Assembly: GCA_036971715.1 (NCBI GenBank)
Contig: JAVHJL010000010.1
Location: 1,674,001-1,738,000, forward strand
DNA: 64,000 bases
Reading direction: 5' to 3'
Source: Arthrobotrys musiformis
Lineage: Eukaryota > Ascomycota > Orbiliomycetes > Orbiliales > Orbiliaceae
The position numbers and the translations under genes were made by a program. The notes beneath the pieces were generated by a model. It saw only the letters and a list, made by a program, of their open reading frames with translations, was not told the origin of the DNA and did not search any database. Shown in pieces: positions 12,325 to 23,720 of this stretch. Every line of letters begins with the position of its first letter. Position 1 is the stretch's first letter.

Positions 12325-14266
12325 ATGGCGGAGCTACAGACAGAGGTCTTGCAAAAGCTTGATGCTTCGCCCACTGCTACCCTGACGTCTGAAAATGACT
12401 TTCCAACATTACTTTTTACCACATTGAAAGCAGCTCTTGACTCGCTGGGCTCGAAAGAGATGATCACATATGAAACACGAGAAACCGATCACAACGTTTT
12501 GACTGCCGAGGGACAACAGATTCTCGAAACTGGAAGTCATGAGGCGAAGGTCTGGGAGATAGTTCACCGCCTCGGAGAGTTCAGAATCGCCGACCTTGCT
12601 GTAGGTTTCAGTGTTTCAGTGCCATTGATTGATGGGGGTTATTTTGTCTGATACCTTGAGTAGAAGCAGGACGAGTTCGCGAGCGATCCGGCATCCGCAA
12701 AAGTCGGGCAAGCTAGAGCTTTCAAAGAAGGCTGGATTAAGAAACACCCGGAGGACAAGACAAAGATAATATCCGGGGTCAGTAGACTGGGCGGAGTTTT
12801 CCGGTGTTTGTAGGCTAATGATCGGGATAGGTCGACTCTATCAACGATGTCACAAGAGGCTACCTTGAAACCGTCTCCCAGTCGGGTTCCCTCTCCGATG
12901 CAGCTACAGTAGCCGATCTAAAGAAACGTAAATTGATACTGGCCCAGAAAAAGGTTGCCTTCACTATCAAGAAAGGACCCAAGTTCGCCTTGGAAATCTT
13001 GAAGGAGTATACTGATCTGGACGCGGATATGTTGGCAAGGTTGGGCCCGAATATCCGAGCATTCGTTTAAGTCGTTTCAAATCGTTAGGTGGCACGAAGC
13101 TGACTTGATACTCGTGGTTATAGTGGCAAGTGGCAAGAACTAACCTTCAAGCCGTACAATCTCAAAGCATTAGGGGCACCTGCTATGGCTGGGGCACTTC
13201 ATCCTTGTATGTTGTTACCGTCATATCAGTCGATACCTTGCGTGGAGATGACAGCTAACCGGCTTTGTTAGTGGGCAAGGTTCGCCATGAATTCCGCCAA
13301 ATTTTCTTTGAGATGGGCTTCACCGAAATGCCTACGAACCAGTAAGTACTTATCTCTGCCCCGGGTCTTCTGAGGCTGCGGCCGATGGTTGACCTCGGCT
13401 CTTTAATGCCTCAGGTTCGTCGAGTCTGGCTTCTGGAACTTCGACGCCCTTTACGTACCCCAACAGCACCCTGCCCGTGATGTACAGGATACCTTCTTTA
13501 TTTCGGACCCCCCTAAGGCGGACAAACCTCGCGATGAAAACGGGGAACTGTTGACCGAGTATTGGGATAATATCAAGCAAGTCCATGAAACCGGAAAGTA
13601 CGGTTCCCTGGGGTACAGGTACCCTTGGCAGGGAGACGAGTCTCTTAAACTCGTTCTACGGACTCACACTACGGCGACATCTGCCGCGATGTTGTATAAA
13701 CTAGCCCAGGACCCCCGCCCGGCGCGTTATTTTTCTATTGACAGGGTTTTCAGAAACGAAACCGTAGATGCGACACATTTAGCCGAGTTCCATCAGGTTG
13801 AAGGTGTTATCGCTGACTTCGATCTTACCCTGGGAGACTTGATTGGGTTCATGAATGAGTTCTTTGGGAAGATGGGTGTAAAACAGCTGCGTTTCAAGCC
13901 AGCCTACAACCCTTACACCGAACCTAGTATGGAAATCTTTAGCTGGCATGAAGGGTTGGGCAAGTGGGTTGAGATTGGCAATTCCGGTATGTTCAGGCCC
14001 GAGATGCTTGAGAGCATGGGGCTGCCCAAGGGTATGAAAGTACACGGCTGGGGGCTGAGTCTTGAAAGACCAACTATGATCAAGTAAGTGCGCCATTCTG
14101 AGCTTTGCCGCACAAACATTTCTTCCTGGGATTGTCTAGACTAATCACTTCTCATCTTTGTTCGAAAAGGTATGGTGTTTCGAACATCAGAGAGTTACTT
14201 GGTCACAAGGTCGATCTAAATTTCATTGAAGGTAACCCCGCAGTTAGGCTTGACCAAGAAGCTTGA
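12325..14266 (+). CDS. FRS2: phenylalanyl-tRNA synthetase alpha subunit, cytosolic
   Basis: Catalytic subunit of the cytosolic alpha2-beta2 Phe-tRNA synthetase, which charges tRNA-Phe with phenylalanine. Seven exons give 503 residues: 12325-12600, 12670-12777, 12831-13039, 13124-13206, 13272-13341, 13415-14083 and 14170-14266. Every junction preserves frame. The length equals that of yeast Frs2. The N-terminal winged-helix region precedes VGQARAFKEGWI, a family signature. The class II core shows LHPLGKVRHEFRQIFFEMGF, then motif 2 in FSIDRVFRNETVDATHLAEF, and the motif 3 region WGLSLERPTMIK, which is split by the last intron. The C-terminus reads IRELLGHKVDLNFIEGNPAVRLD. The start at ATG 12325 is preferred over an upstream in-frame TTG, because MAELQTEVLQKLD aligns with the family N-terminus. 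Confidence 0.97.
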
Positions 14267-15713
14267 AGCGGATGTCAAGGAACCTGGAAACGAAGGAAGC
14301 ATTTCACGCCACGGCCTCTCGGCCGTGTCGCTAGCTAGCAGTTTCTCATACACTATTTTTTTAATCATAATAGACCAAAGACCTGCATTGCATCCGAAAC
14401 TTAAATTCCAAGGCCTTTTGCCACATTAGAAGCCAGTGCTACAAGATCCTGCCATGTGAGAGGAAGGCTCGTTCTTCGATAAGGCATTGCCGCAAGGTGC
14501 AGCTTACAGCTTTCACTTGCATGGAGTCGTCGCAGGTTCTGCTAGTTACAAGGGAGAACCTCGTCCTCTGAGTTCTTCAAAGATACCATAGCAAGGTTGT
14601 CGATTGAAACTAATCGAGCGATTTGACGCCAGTATACCAGCAAGCACCTAATCATGTCGCAATCGTAATGACGCCCGCCTTATCGTACGAGCAACAATTT
14701 CCCAGGGTAACTTTCCCTCCCAGGATTGCGTTCGAAGGAGTGTATGTGGGGATATGGTAATCGAACCGATAAGCGGAGGGACCCACAGCTCCTAACAAGT
14801 CCAGAGCGAGACAATATAGCTCTAGGTCCGTGTAACTATGAAAGAGAGCAGGACACGTTCCTTCGGGAGCGACCTAAGGTATCCACTTTTCACACTGTAC
14901 CCTTGCAAGACCGTTTCGATTCAGGTGACTCCGGGATGGATGAGTGGGTCTCGGATACTTGATCAAAAGGGTTCGGATTGAAAATACCGACGGTGAGAAG
15001 CTAGAAGCGCTGCTTGTTTATCGAAATTTCTTTCAACTGGAATGGAAGGCACCCCCAAATTTGAATATGGGAGGGCTAGTATAATCAAGGAATAGACCTA
15101 CCTAGTTACCGTCATACTCCAGATGTTCCAGCAAGCCCACGATCGATCCTAAGTCCTATGAGGTACCAGGCTAAGGCTGGAACCTCGGCCATAGTTTCTT
15201 CATTGATCGACCGCATGAACCTGAGCATGCATTTGCAAAAGGGCCCTTGAAAGAACAACTGGTACGCTAAACCGTGGTACCTCTAGCCTCCAAAAATGAA
15301 GCCATATGCATGGATGCTAAATATGAGGTAGAAAACGTGGATGGCAAACTTGAAGGCAGCTCTCAAGACTAATTTCCGGGAATCAGGACCGGCCGTGTTT
15401 GGTTTGCAGGTCCAACATCCCAACAGGAATATTATGGAAGGAAGCTGTAGCTCGGGCCAGGGCGCGAGGTACGAGTTGAGTATAGTACTTTTCCAGTACT
15501 AGTAGACTTGCCTTGGCGTCGTCGAATGGCAAAATGCACGGACTTGTCGACTAGCTGAAGCTGAACAAAGGACCCAAGTGACTAAGGACTTTCGGAAAAA
15601 CGCTTTAGTGCTGCCATTGAACCGGGGTTTCAGCGGATATTGGGCTGCCCTCACTCTTGTTTTTTTATTCGATTTCGATTTCTTGCATTAGTTTTTCTTT
15701 CAAAGCAATATTA

Positions 15714-15754
15714 TCTCTCTCTCTCTCTCTTTTTTTTTTTTTTGTTTTTTTTTT
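15714..15754. repeat. (TC)8 microsatellite followed by poly(T)
   Basis: A run of TC dinucleotides (15714-15730) passes into T13, a single G and T10. It is simple-sequence DNA in a gene-free region. Confidence 0.95.
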
Positions 15755-17306
15755 GACTGGGATCGATGTTTATGCGATAGATGCATAACACATGAACCTA
15801 TGTCATATGTTGTTTTTCGAAGCCTCGCGGACAACCGCCAGTTCCAATGTCGTCGGAGAGAACCGTTGATGCCGTCTTGGCTTGTACACGACAAATGCAA
15901 CATCAACACGTGCACGTTTCAATTGATTGCAATTGAGCGACGGGGCTTCTGCTTTGCCTCATGGACACACCCTGTGGAACATCGCTAGTCTGTGCTTGTG
16001 GATGTCCCCCAGACAAATTTCGTTCAATTAGGTCCTAGCTTTTTTGTTAGAACATTCCTCCACACTGTACATGTGGCTACTCGAACTTCGGTAAAAAACA
16101 AAAATAGAGCAAAGTGAAATTATCCCAGATGAAACTTTAGTATGCTCTTGGAATACGATCTGGACTTTTGTCTTTCGACAGAAAAATGTATTTACAGAAC
16201 TCTTAGTACTATAATTCGCGGAATATCCTTTTCCAAATAGGCCAACAAGGACAGTTGATCCGGCCGATGGTACGTATTGTGAAGTTCCAACGGCCGGCAC
16301 CGAAGATCGAATAACGCCTTTTAGCTAATTTCGGCCATGATCGCAGCTAATCTGGATTTAGTTCTAGGGTCACGTTGGTTTTACTATTTACGGACATCGA
16401 CTCACTATCTTTGGCCTTTTCGAAGGTCTGGAAAACGGGGCTAGCTTGACAAAAAAAAACATATATTATATTAAACAATATAGTGGGCTGTTGTATATTG
16501 TATGTTTAGTAGCTCCAACTTGCCTCGCAAAAGAAAAGTCCATCCAGAACATGGGGAACTAGATGCGTCTCCAGTCCACGCCAGTTGGATTAACTATATT
16601 GGTATTCTTTTAGTTTTTGGAGATTAATGTCTGGCCATTTGCATTGTCGTTGAAAGTCATAGAACATATGTTGGAAGAGACGGCGTAGCAGGCTTATCTT
16701 ACGTAGAGGTTGCATGCACAATACCTTGCTTGCAAGCGCTAGATGAGGCAGTTAGGAAAAACGTATTCGAAAATGAAACAGATACCTAGTTTGATTGATC
16801 AAGCGGTGCGATTTAATATCTGTGCAGACACTTCACGAATTCATGCATGTCATCGTGATTATCGTCGGGCGCTGAAGCTGGCTAGTTGTTCCCCATTATT
16901 TCTGATACAGAGGAGTTTAACTTGACGTTAGAAACTGAATTGAATTCTGGCCTTTAATTCAAATCTCGAATCACCAACAATTGGATAATGGTGATCTAGA
17001 AGAGGGCTCTCATGGCTGCAAAATTTGAGACAATGTCGTATTAGATGCAATTAATTTCATGCCATCCTTTGGATTCTGCCGTGCCCTGATCGTTTTGTGC
17101 ATGTGGCCAGTTGTTTGATATGCGGTCTTTCCGAATTCTTTGGTATGACTGGAAATTATGGGAGGTTCGCGGCAAGGTGAGTTTCACGCACCTACATATA
17201 CATATGTGTGAGTGTATATGTGTATATGATGGGATATGCATATTGCGGGATGAGCGGCTACGAGGAGACAGTTATGATGGTTTCTTCCTTGTCAATATTT
17301 CGCGTC

Positions 17307-17621
17307 CTAACGTTCCTTATTGTTATTGTTTATGGGCCGGGGAGAATCCAACTGCAGAATAACTGCATATGCGGAAGTGGTGCAACTGCTACTACGAACA
17401 TTCGAATTGTGCATAGGATTTCTTTTCTTGTCCGCTGGGCGACATGGGCTAACTAAACCTGGAGGTTGAGGAACAATCACATCACTTTTTTCTCCCAAGG
17501 GTCTCACGAGATTCGCTGCAATTCAAGGGATAGATCACCGCAAACCATAACCATGGTACAGTATTGACAACGGAGTCGCCTGAGGGATATCAGGATATGA
17601 TGGCGGCTCCAAAGTAGACAT
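17307..17621 (-). pseudogene. weak candidate small gene or relic
   Basis: An ATG at 17621 in good context (CTCAAAATG) opens MSTLEPPSYPDIPQATPLSI and then meets a stop after 28 codons. A second open block ending at 17307 reads NLVRPLGEKSDVIVPQPPGL and on. They join in frame only across a 30-base GTTTGC...TTGCAG segment, which is shorter than any other intron in this window. It is therefore either a decayed gene or a chance arrangement. No family was recognised. Confidence 0.2.
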
Positions 17622-19979
17622 TTTGAGATCAATCTGAGGCGACTAGTGGTTTGAGAGCCCCTGTTTTGATTTGCTAAGCGGCGGAGAGGCAGCAGGTCAG
17701 ATGCGTGGGCTCTGCCTTGCAGATTGACTTTTGGAGGGTGGGATTGCAATTGGTCTTGCGGTGGGTGGGATTGAATGGATTGAGGGGAAGACCTACATGG
17801 TAGCTCAGTAGTCGTCTCTGCCTCGCCTGCGGCATGATATCTCTTCTTCCCCCTCTTTTGAGCTTCCTTTCGTCGGGACCTCTTTATTGTCATACTACCT
17901 CAGATAATATTGTGCCATCCACTTCAACGATGTCGGTCTGGTTTCAGATCTATTGCCTCGTATTGAGCCGTACATGTAATTAAATGAATTGATACAGAAT
18001 ATTTGCCTAGACCTCGGGTTCGGAAAGGGGTATGGTCCTGCAGGATCTTTATTATTTTTTTCGCCACCGAAACATCCGCTATCGGAGTTGGATGCCTATC
18101 CCCATGCAATGTTGAGCCGTCGACATGTCTAGCGAAGATATAGCCCATGTATGATATTAAACCTCCCTGCTTCCTGTCAATCAAACTATGTATGTCGAAT
18201 CATTCTATTGACAGAGCACCCGTAAAACTTTCTCCCTTGTCATATCCGAGCGTTACTATAGGACAGGGAAACTAGGTGTTCTGGCGTACTAGCCTGTTTG
18301 TACTCTATTGATATGCCATGCGTTTGATATTTCATTGGATACCACCTACTCCAAAGGTTTCAATTCGAATTTTATCAATTGAGAAGAATCAGTGAATTAA
18401 CTGGTTTTGATTTAGGTGCATATACGCATGTAGTGTTCCCAGGGCTCTTGAGGGTTCTCGAAACGCTTTCTTCTAGGAACTCCCCCAAGCCTTTCAAGCA
18501 ACCTTGTCACCAATGCATATCAAGAGGAGTGACACCGCCTAACTAGATGGCTGGATGGACAGGTGACTTGATCTACTTGAACCACGAGTGCAACTCCGTC
18601 GAGGACCTAATCGACTCGCGATGGTCGCCGATGATAACATATTTCGGGGGCCTTATTATGCTATTGACATTCTATAGATGCGTTATATGGCTACCGCACT
18701 ATCCCGGCCTATGGAAAGCCTGAGTGGTTTCTTATTCAAGTAATTCGCGAACGCGAAGGTTTCGATGTACGGAATGAAGTATGTTTGCAAGTGGTCTCAT
18801 TCCTAGCATATGTTAAAATTGGCACTGAATTCGCGAAATTTGAAATCAGTCAAGGCTGCGGAAGGCTTTGTCTTCTGCCAGCTCTAGTTTACGAGACAAG
18901 GCTTTGCACTCGAAAAGCATACATCCATAGTCCTCCGCGATTATGCGAAGCTCGAACACAATCTGATTGATTAATCAAGGTGTAGCCTCGAATTCAGACC
19001 GAAGTATATATAGGATTCATTCAATTGAGGCACGGCCCCGTGCAGCCAGCATATCGCATGCGGGGTCATAGTCGGACAGCCCGGGTGCCTTGCGACTCTG
19101 CACTGTATCTCTGCACATGGGGGGCTCGTGTATTATTGTCTAATACGAGGCTACGTATAAGTAACCACTGGGGCCGGGGCTTCAAAGGGCTCATCAAACC
19201 AAATATATTGGCTTGAAAAATATATATACATACACTGGATTCATGAAATATATACGTCTGTACAGCTATGGGGAGGTAATTCACCTGATTTTAACTTTAG
19301 TTGGTCTGGGTATAATCGAGACCAGCCTATATATATATGTATACTTAATTAAGTAGATAGAGCAGATAAACCTGAAGTTATTGGCGTGATACTGGTACCG
19401 TTAGAGTCGATATGATAAAAACTAGGTCTGTGTAACCATAGCTAGCGCTAGTACGACGAGAATATTCATCCACGGATGTAATCCGGGCTCGAGATTAGCG
19501 GGTTCGAGGCACGCCGGGTCTGCGAGCGCTTGAAAACATACAACACTTCCACGGATCCACTTCGTGTCTCCGCGCCCGCGCGATATATACCTTGGCCCGA
19601 TTTTATAAATTTGACCCGCGGTGGTAACCCTGACTTACAATTTATATATATCATGTAACTTGGCCCCGGTATGATGGCTATAGACCTCCTACACACACTG
19701 TTACGATGCTGGTTCGTGATGCCAGTGCCAGTATGCATGCAGTTTGTGATATTCTGGATTGACGCCGATCGGGATTATTGCTCGGCTTTGTCGATATGTC
19801 CAAGATATCTTTGGCCTCTCTTAAGATCTTATCACCAACTCCATCCCGATCATGCTATACCGCTAGGTAGACGCCTAGCAACTTAGTACCCGAACGCCCC
19901 CTGCATAATTACCACCTTAGCTACCACCCCTTGCTATCGAGGTACACCATCTGCCATCGCGATCAGCTGGATACCAACA

Positions 19980-21353
19980 ATGGCCTCTTCTAGCTCGATT
20001 TCTCCGGGATATCTCCCGTCTCCAATCCTTCAGCAAATCGAAGTGTCTACGGAAAAGCGTGATCCGAACACTTCCATATCCGACCCGGCCTTTCACTTCT
20101 TACCATCGAGAACTGTCAGTATATTTGGAGGCCAGGTGATTGCCCAGGCCATCCTGGCCGCCCATGCTACCGTCGATCCTGCTTTGAGTCTTCATTCGGT
20201 TCATGCTACTTTCATTGATAGGAGTATTTCGATCACCTTCCACTCCCAGCGGTTGAGACGGTAGGCAGCTAACATTGTGTAATCAGCCGACCCGAAACAA
20301 GCCCTAGTATATCGTGTCTCTAACCTTAGGACAGGGAACACTATTGCCAATCGTCTCGTCAATGTTTTCCAACATACTACGCTCGTGTTCATGGCGACGA
20401 TGTCTTTCCATAGATTCGAGAAGGAACCTGTGCTTAAGCACAACAGCACGTTGCCAACGGGCTTCCCACCATTTGATATCATGACCCCGGTTAAAAGGTC
20501 GGATTATTATCAAATGATTTTCAAGGATGGTATGAAGGAGAGTGATGAGATTCTCTTAGCGGCTTTGGATGCCAAACATCTGATGCCTAGCCTCACTGTC
20601 CTTCACGCTAGTGGTATGTATATAGAGCTTATTCTAGAGGCGGATGAGGCGGGTGGAGCAATATCGGCTGACGTGTGATGTGTGAGTAGAACTAGAGAAG
20701 TTGAAAGACTTCTTCAAAGACACTCCAAACATACCCATTGCCGGTAACAGACAGAGTAAGACCTACCGTTCATTTGAGGAGTCTCTTCGCTCTGGTAGTC
20801 TAGCCAAACTAGTCGCCCAGGCGCCATCAACAAACTCAAGAATCATCTACCAGTACTTGAAAGTCAATGGTCATCTTCCGGATAGTGCGGGGCACCGTAC
20901 CGCGGCATTTGCCTTGGCGAGCGATGCTTTCTCAAGCCAACTCCCTGCCGTTTTGATCCCGAACAAGGATGTAAGTTGTCAGAATACTGTGGCGAAAGCT
21001 CCATTCTTTCATCTGCATTGTACAATCTTTTCTAAGAGAGACTTTGTGTCTAGTTGTTATGGGTTACGTCCCTGGATCACACAATCTACTTCCATAAACC
21101 TTTCAATCCTTGCGATTGGCTCGCTGTCGAGAACACAGTTTCTGTCGCCGATGGAGGCAGAAGCCTTGTTGGAATGAAGTACTGGAATAAACACGGTGAA
21201 CTTGTCGCAACCGTTATGCAGGAGGTAGGCAATTAGTCCGCTCTCTTTTCTTCCCTAAATGTGAACTTGGCTACCGATAAACACGGCTAAACATCGAGTG
21301 TACAAACGTTGAATTAGGGTCTCTTCCGTGGCAAGCAAAAGTCTAAGCTTTAA
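19980..21353 (+). CDS. TES1: peroxisomal acyl-CoA thioesterase (TesB/ACOT8 family)
   Basis: Hydrolyses acyl-CoA esters to free fatty acid and CoA, most likely inside peroxisomes in support of beta-oxidation. The protein has 352 residues from five exons: 19980-20223, 20287-20613, 20690-20970, 21054-21224 and 21318-21353. All junction phases agree. Family marks are FGGQVIAQAI near residue 50, HSVHATFI, the first-hotdog segment ALVYRVSNLRTGNTIANRLV, and in the second hotdog domain SLDHTIYFHKPF with a DWLAVENTVSVADGG segment. The final exon adds only GLFRGKQKSKL, ending in the canonical PTS1 signal SKL. Missing that 36-base exon would lose the targeting signal. The length is close to yeast Tes1. 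Confidence 0.93.
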
Positions 21354-22714
21354 AGGCCTTCACCCTCAGATGTTATTATGCTTGCCGTTCGTGTGGTCAT
21401 CACAGGAGGATCCCATACCATCCGATAGTCTATACAGCCTCTTTATGCGATACAAAATTTCTTTTTCGGCATTCTGTATAGCGTTTCTGCGGTTCATGTT
21501 TACTGTTGTTTAGCCTCCTCCTAGCTTATGTTCTCCAGCCCTTTTTTCTTCTTTATTATAAGCGATTTCCGAAATGGAGAACGAATAAATAAGGATACGA
21601 TCTAGGTTAACTATTATATCGAGTGCTCGTGAGCCCATCGATCTTGCTCAACAGGGTACGAGTAATTAATAAAAATATGCACTGATATCTGCTGATCAAT
21701 TCATTGAACCGGCGACCCGCAAAGTACCACATACTTTTGTGTTGCTCTCAACACCACATAACTTTTGGATTCCTAATATATACGCATATTACGTATTACG
21801 CGCAACAAGCTGATGATTTACAAGATTGGCCCCTTTGTATATATGTACATTCTATGTATTCAAATATAGAAGGTGTATTTAATTCGTCCCTACCTGGAGA
21901 AAAACTTACCTATCAGCTTTGCAATCCAGGGATTTAAACTTGTTGAAACGGGGTCTTCTGTCATAACCCCTGCAGCGTTTCCGGGGTTAGCACATCAGAC
22001 TCTCCGCAATCCAGCAAGTCGGAACATTTCACAACGTCATACTATAGTTGACCGGGCGGCATGTGGAGCGGATTTTGCGTATCGCCCTAGTAGCGGAATA
22101 ATACGGTCACCTATAATGGAACTTGAAAAGCTTGTTTTGCTTCGTACGGTGTCAACTACACCCAACCATCATTGCTTTTAGAATTCTAGGGGTCCAAAGC
22201 TTAGCTGGGGGTGTATATCGAGTCTATTATGGGAAGCTACGGGCTGGCGAGTTGAGGTGGATGGGTACCGGGCGGCTTTATTTGGAAGGATGCTATCGTT
22301 GATGGGCATCAATCTTCAAGTATTTGGCAAACTGTAGGACGATTTACGCGAAAGGACATTGCTTTTGGATGTCATAGTTGTTTCAAGCGGATACCCAGGT
22401 CTAGAGGCTATCTAGGGCCGAACCGCCAGCGAGATCGAGGCATACTCAGGCTTGCAGGAAGCATTGCCACCGAGTCTAAAATATTTAAAGGTCAATGAGC
22501 AGACGGGCTGAATCCCACTCTGATACTCACCTAGATTTTAAACATTCTAAATCCAAAATCTCAACCGGCTTATCTCTTCAGCATACGCATTCAGTTTTAT
22601 CGGACGGCGGGTTTTTAGCATTCTAGCAGCAGACATTTACACTATCAAGATATCTACAGGTCGTTCCGTTAAATATACTATATAAAGAGCTAGATCAAAC
22701 TAAATAGCTTTACA
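21354..22714. other. intergenic, 1.4 kb
   Basis: Untranslated tail of the thioesterase gene, then A/T-rich sequence with no supportable gene. A TATATAAAG element lies at its right end, just ahead of the small secreted protein. Confidence 0.6.
22679..22687 (+). promoter_or_regulatory. TATA box of the small secreted protein gene
   Basis: TATATAAAG ends 28 bases before the ATG at 22715. If it is used, the 5' leader would be extremely short, so transcription may instead start from an upstream element. Confidence 0.45.
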
Positions 22715-23082
22715 ATGCGTTTCACTTCACTCTCCACCATCGCACTCCTTACCACCCTGGTAGCAGCATTCCCCCACTTCCGCCGCCAGGATTCCAATAA
22801 CGGTACCGTTGAAGCCCCCGCTATCGGCATAACTATGGGCTGTACTATAATGGCAAATGCATGCAAGTTCTATATTCGGAGCCCGCAATGCACCGAGCAG
22901 TGGGTATCGGAAGTTCACAGGTAAGGTTTGCCCTTCGAGCTTTTATTCATCGGACTTTTCGAAACTCATTCTATCTGAACATTGTCAGTTGTATCCCAGA
23001 GGCCTGCGCTAGTCTACGCGAGATGGCAATGCGACCTTGTCATGACCCCGAGGAACGGGAGCTAGAGAGGCTACTAGCCTAA
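22715..23082 (+). CDS. small secreted six-cysteine protein
   Basis: The 99-residue protein comes from two exons (22715-22920 and 22989-23082). The GTAAGG donor and TGTCAG acceptor complete an AGT serine codon. Residues 1-19 form a clear signal peptide (basic Arg2, then a hydrophobic core ending VAA/FP). HFRRQ follows, with an RR dibasic site suitable for Kex2-type processing. The mature part holds six cysteines at 43, 50, 59, 70, 75 and 86, an even number suited to three disulfides. The C-terminus is Glu/Arg-rich and charged. Small size, secretion signal and cysteine content fit the effector-candidate or cell-surface class common in fungi, but I recognise no family. Function is unknown. Confidence 0.7.
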
Positions 23083-23720
23083 GGAGAGGGCTCGAGGGGT
23101 CTTCTCTAAAACGGGGCTTAAGCGCTTGGTGCAATTGCCTTTAGAATCTGGATATCCAAGCACCAAAATAACTATTCGTGCTGGGAAGGGAGGATTCAAC
23201 TCAATGGGCCTACTATCAGTCATACATATACTCTTTTTCAACAGCTGTATCGGTATCGCTACAGGGCAGGTCCGGCTATGGTCGCGGAGATCTGCAAGGC
23301 CTAGTCGACCCCAATAGCTGCCAATTTTAAAATAATGCTGTATTATACTTACATTTTTCTGGAGGATCTATCTCGCGAAACCAATATATCTCAGGCTTCA
23401 CATTAAAGAAGAATACCTTTTTGCTCTTAAGAGTTCTAAGCTTTGGAGGCCGTCCGGACAGGTACACAACCCAGAGGTACGGTGATGCAGTAATGTGTTG
23501 TCGACGTTGGAAAAATAATCCGCCCAAAAAGGAAAAATATAACTAAAGTCGAAGTCAGTCTTCTTCAGCGTTGCACCCTCCAAATTTCCCATCCGTCAAA
23601 ACCTTTTATTGTTGGTCTCATCGCGCAAGCAGCGTGAAACCCGTAAAGTCATCCGATGTCGTCCTTTCGACGGTAGCACCTACTATCCTGAGACCTCCCA
23701 CGCCGCCAATTGATACTGCC
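23083..23720. other. intergenic, 0.6 kb
   Basis: Spacer between the small secreted protein and the mitochondrial-type protein. The open frame of the latter extends in phase up to 23571, but that part looks like leader sequence. Nothing else is supported. Confidence 0.5.

Larger units (their letters stand above)
14267..19979. other. 5.7 kb gene-poor stretch
   Basis: No supportable gene. It contains a (TC)n/poly(T) tract at 15714-15754, many short A/T-rich segments, and a weak candidate small gene on the minus strand at 17307-17621 (listed separately). The right end carries the promoter of the thioesterase gene. I recognised no mobile-element protein in any frame. Confidence 0.5.
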
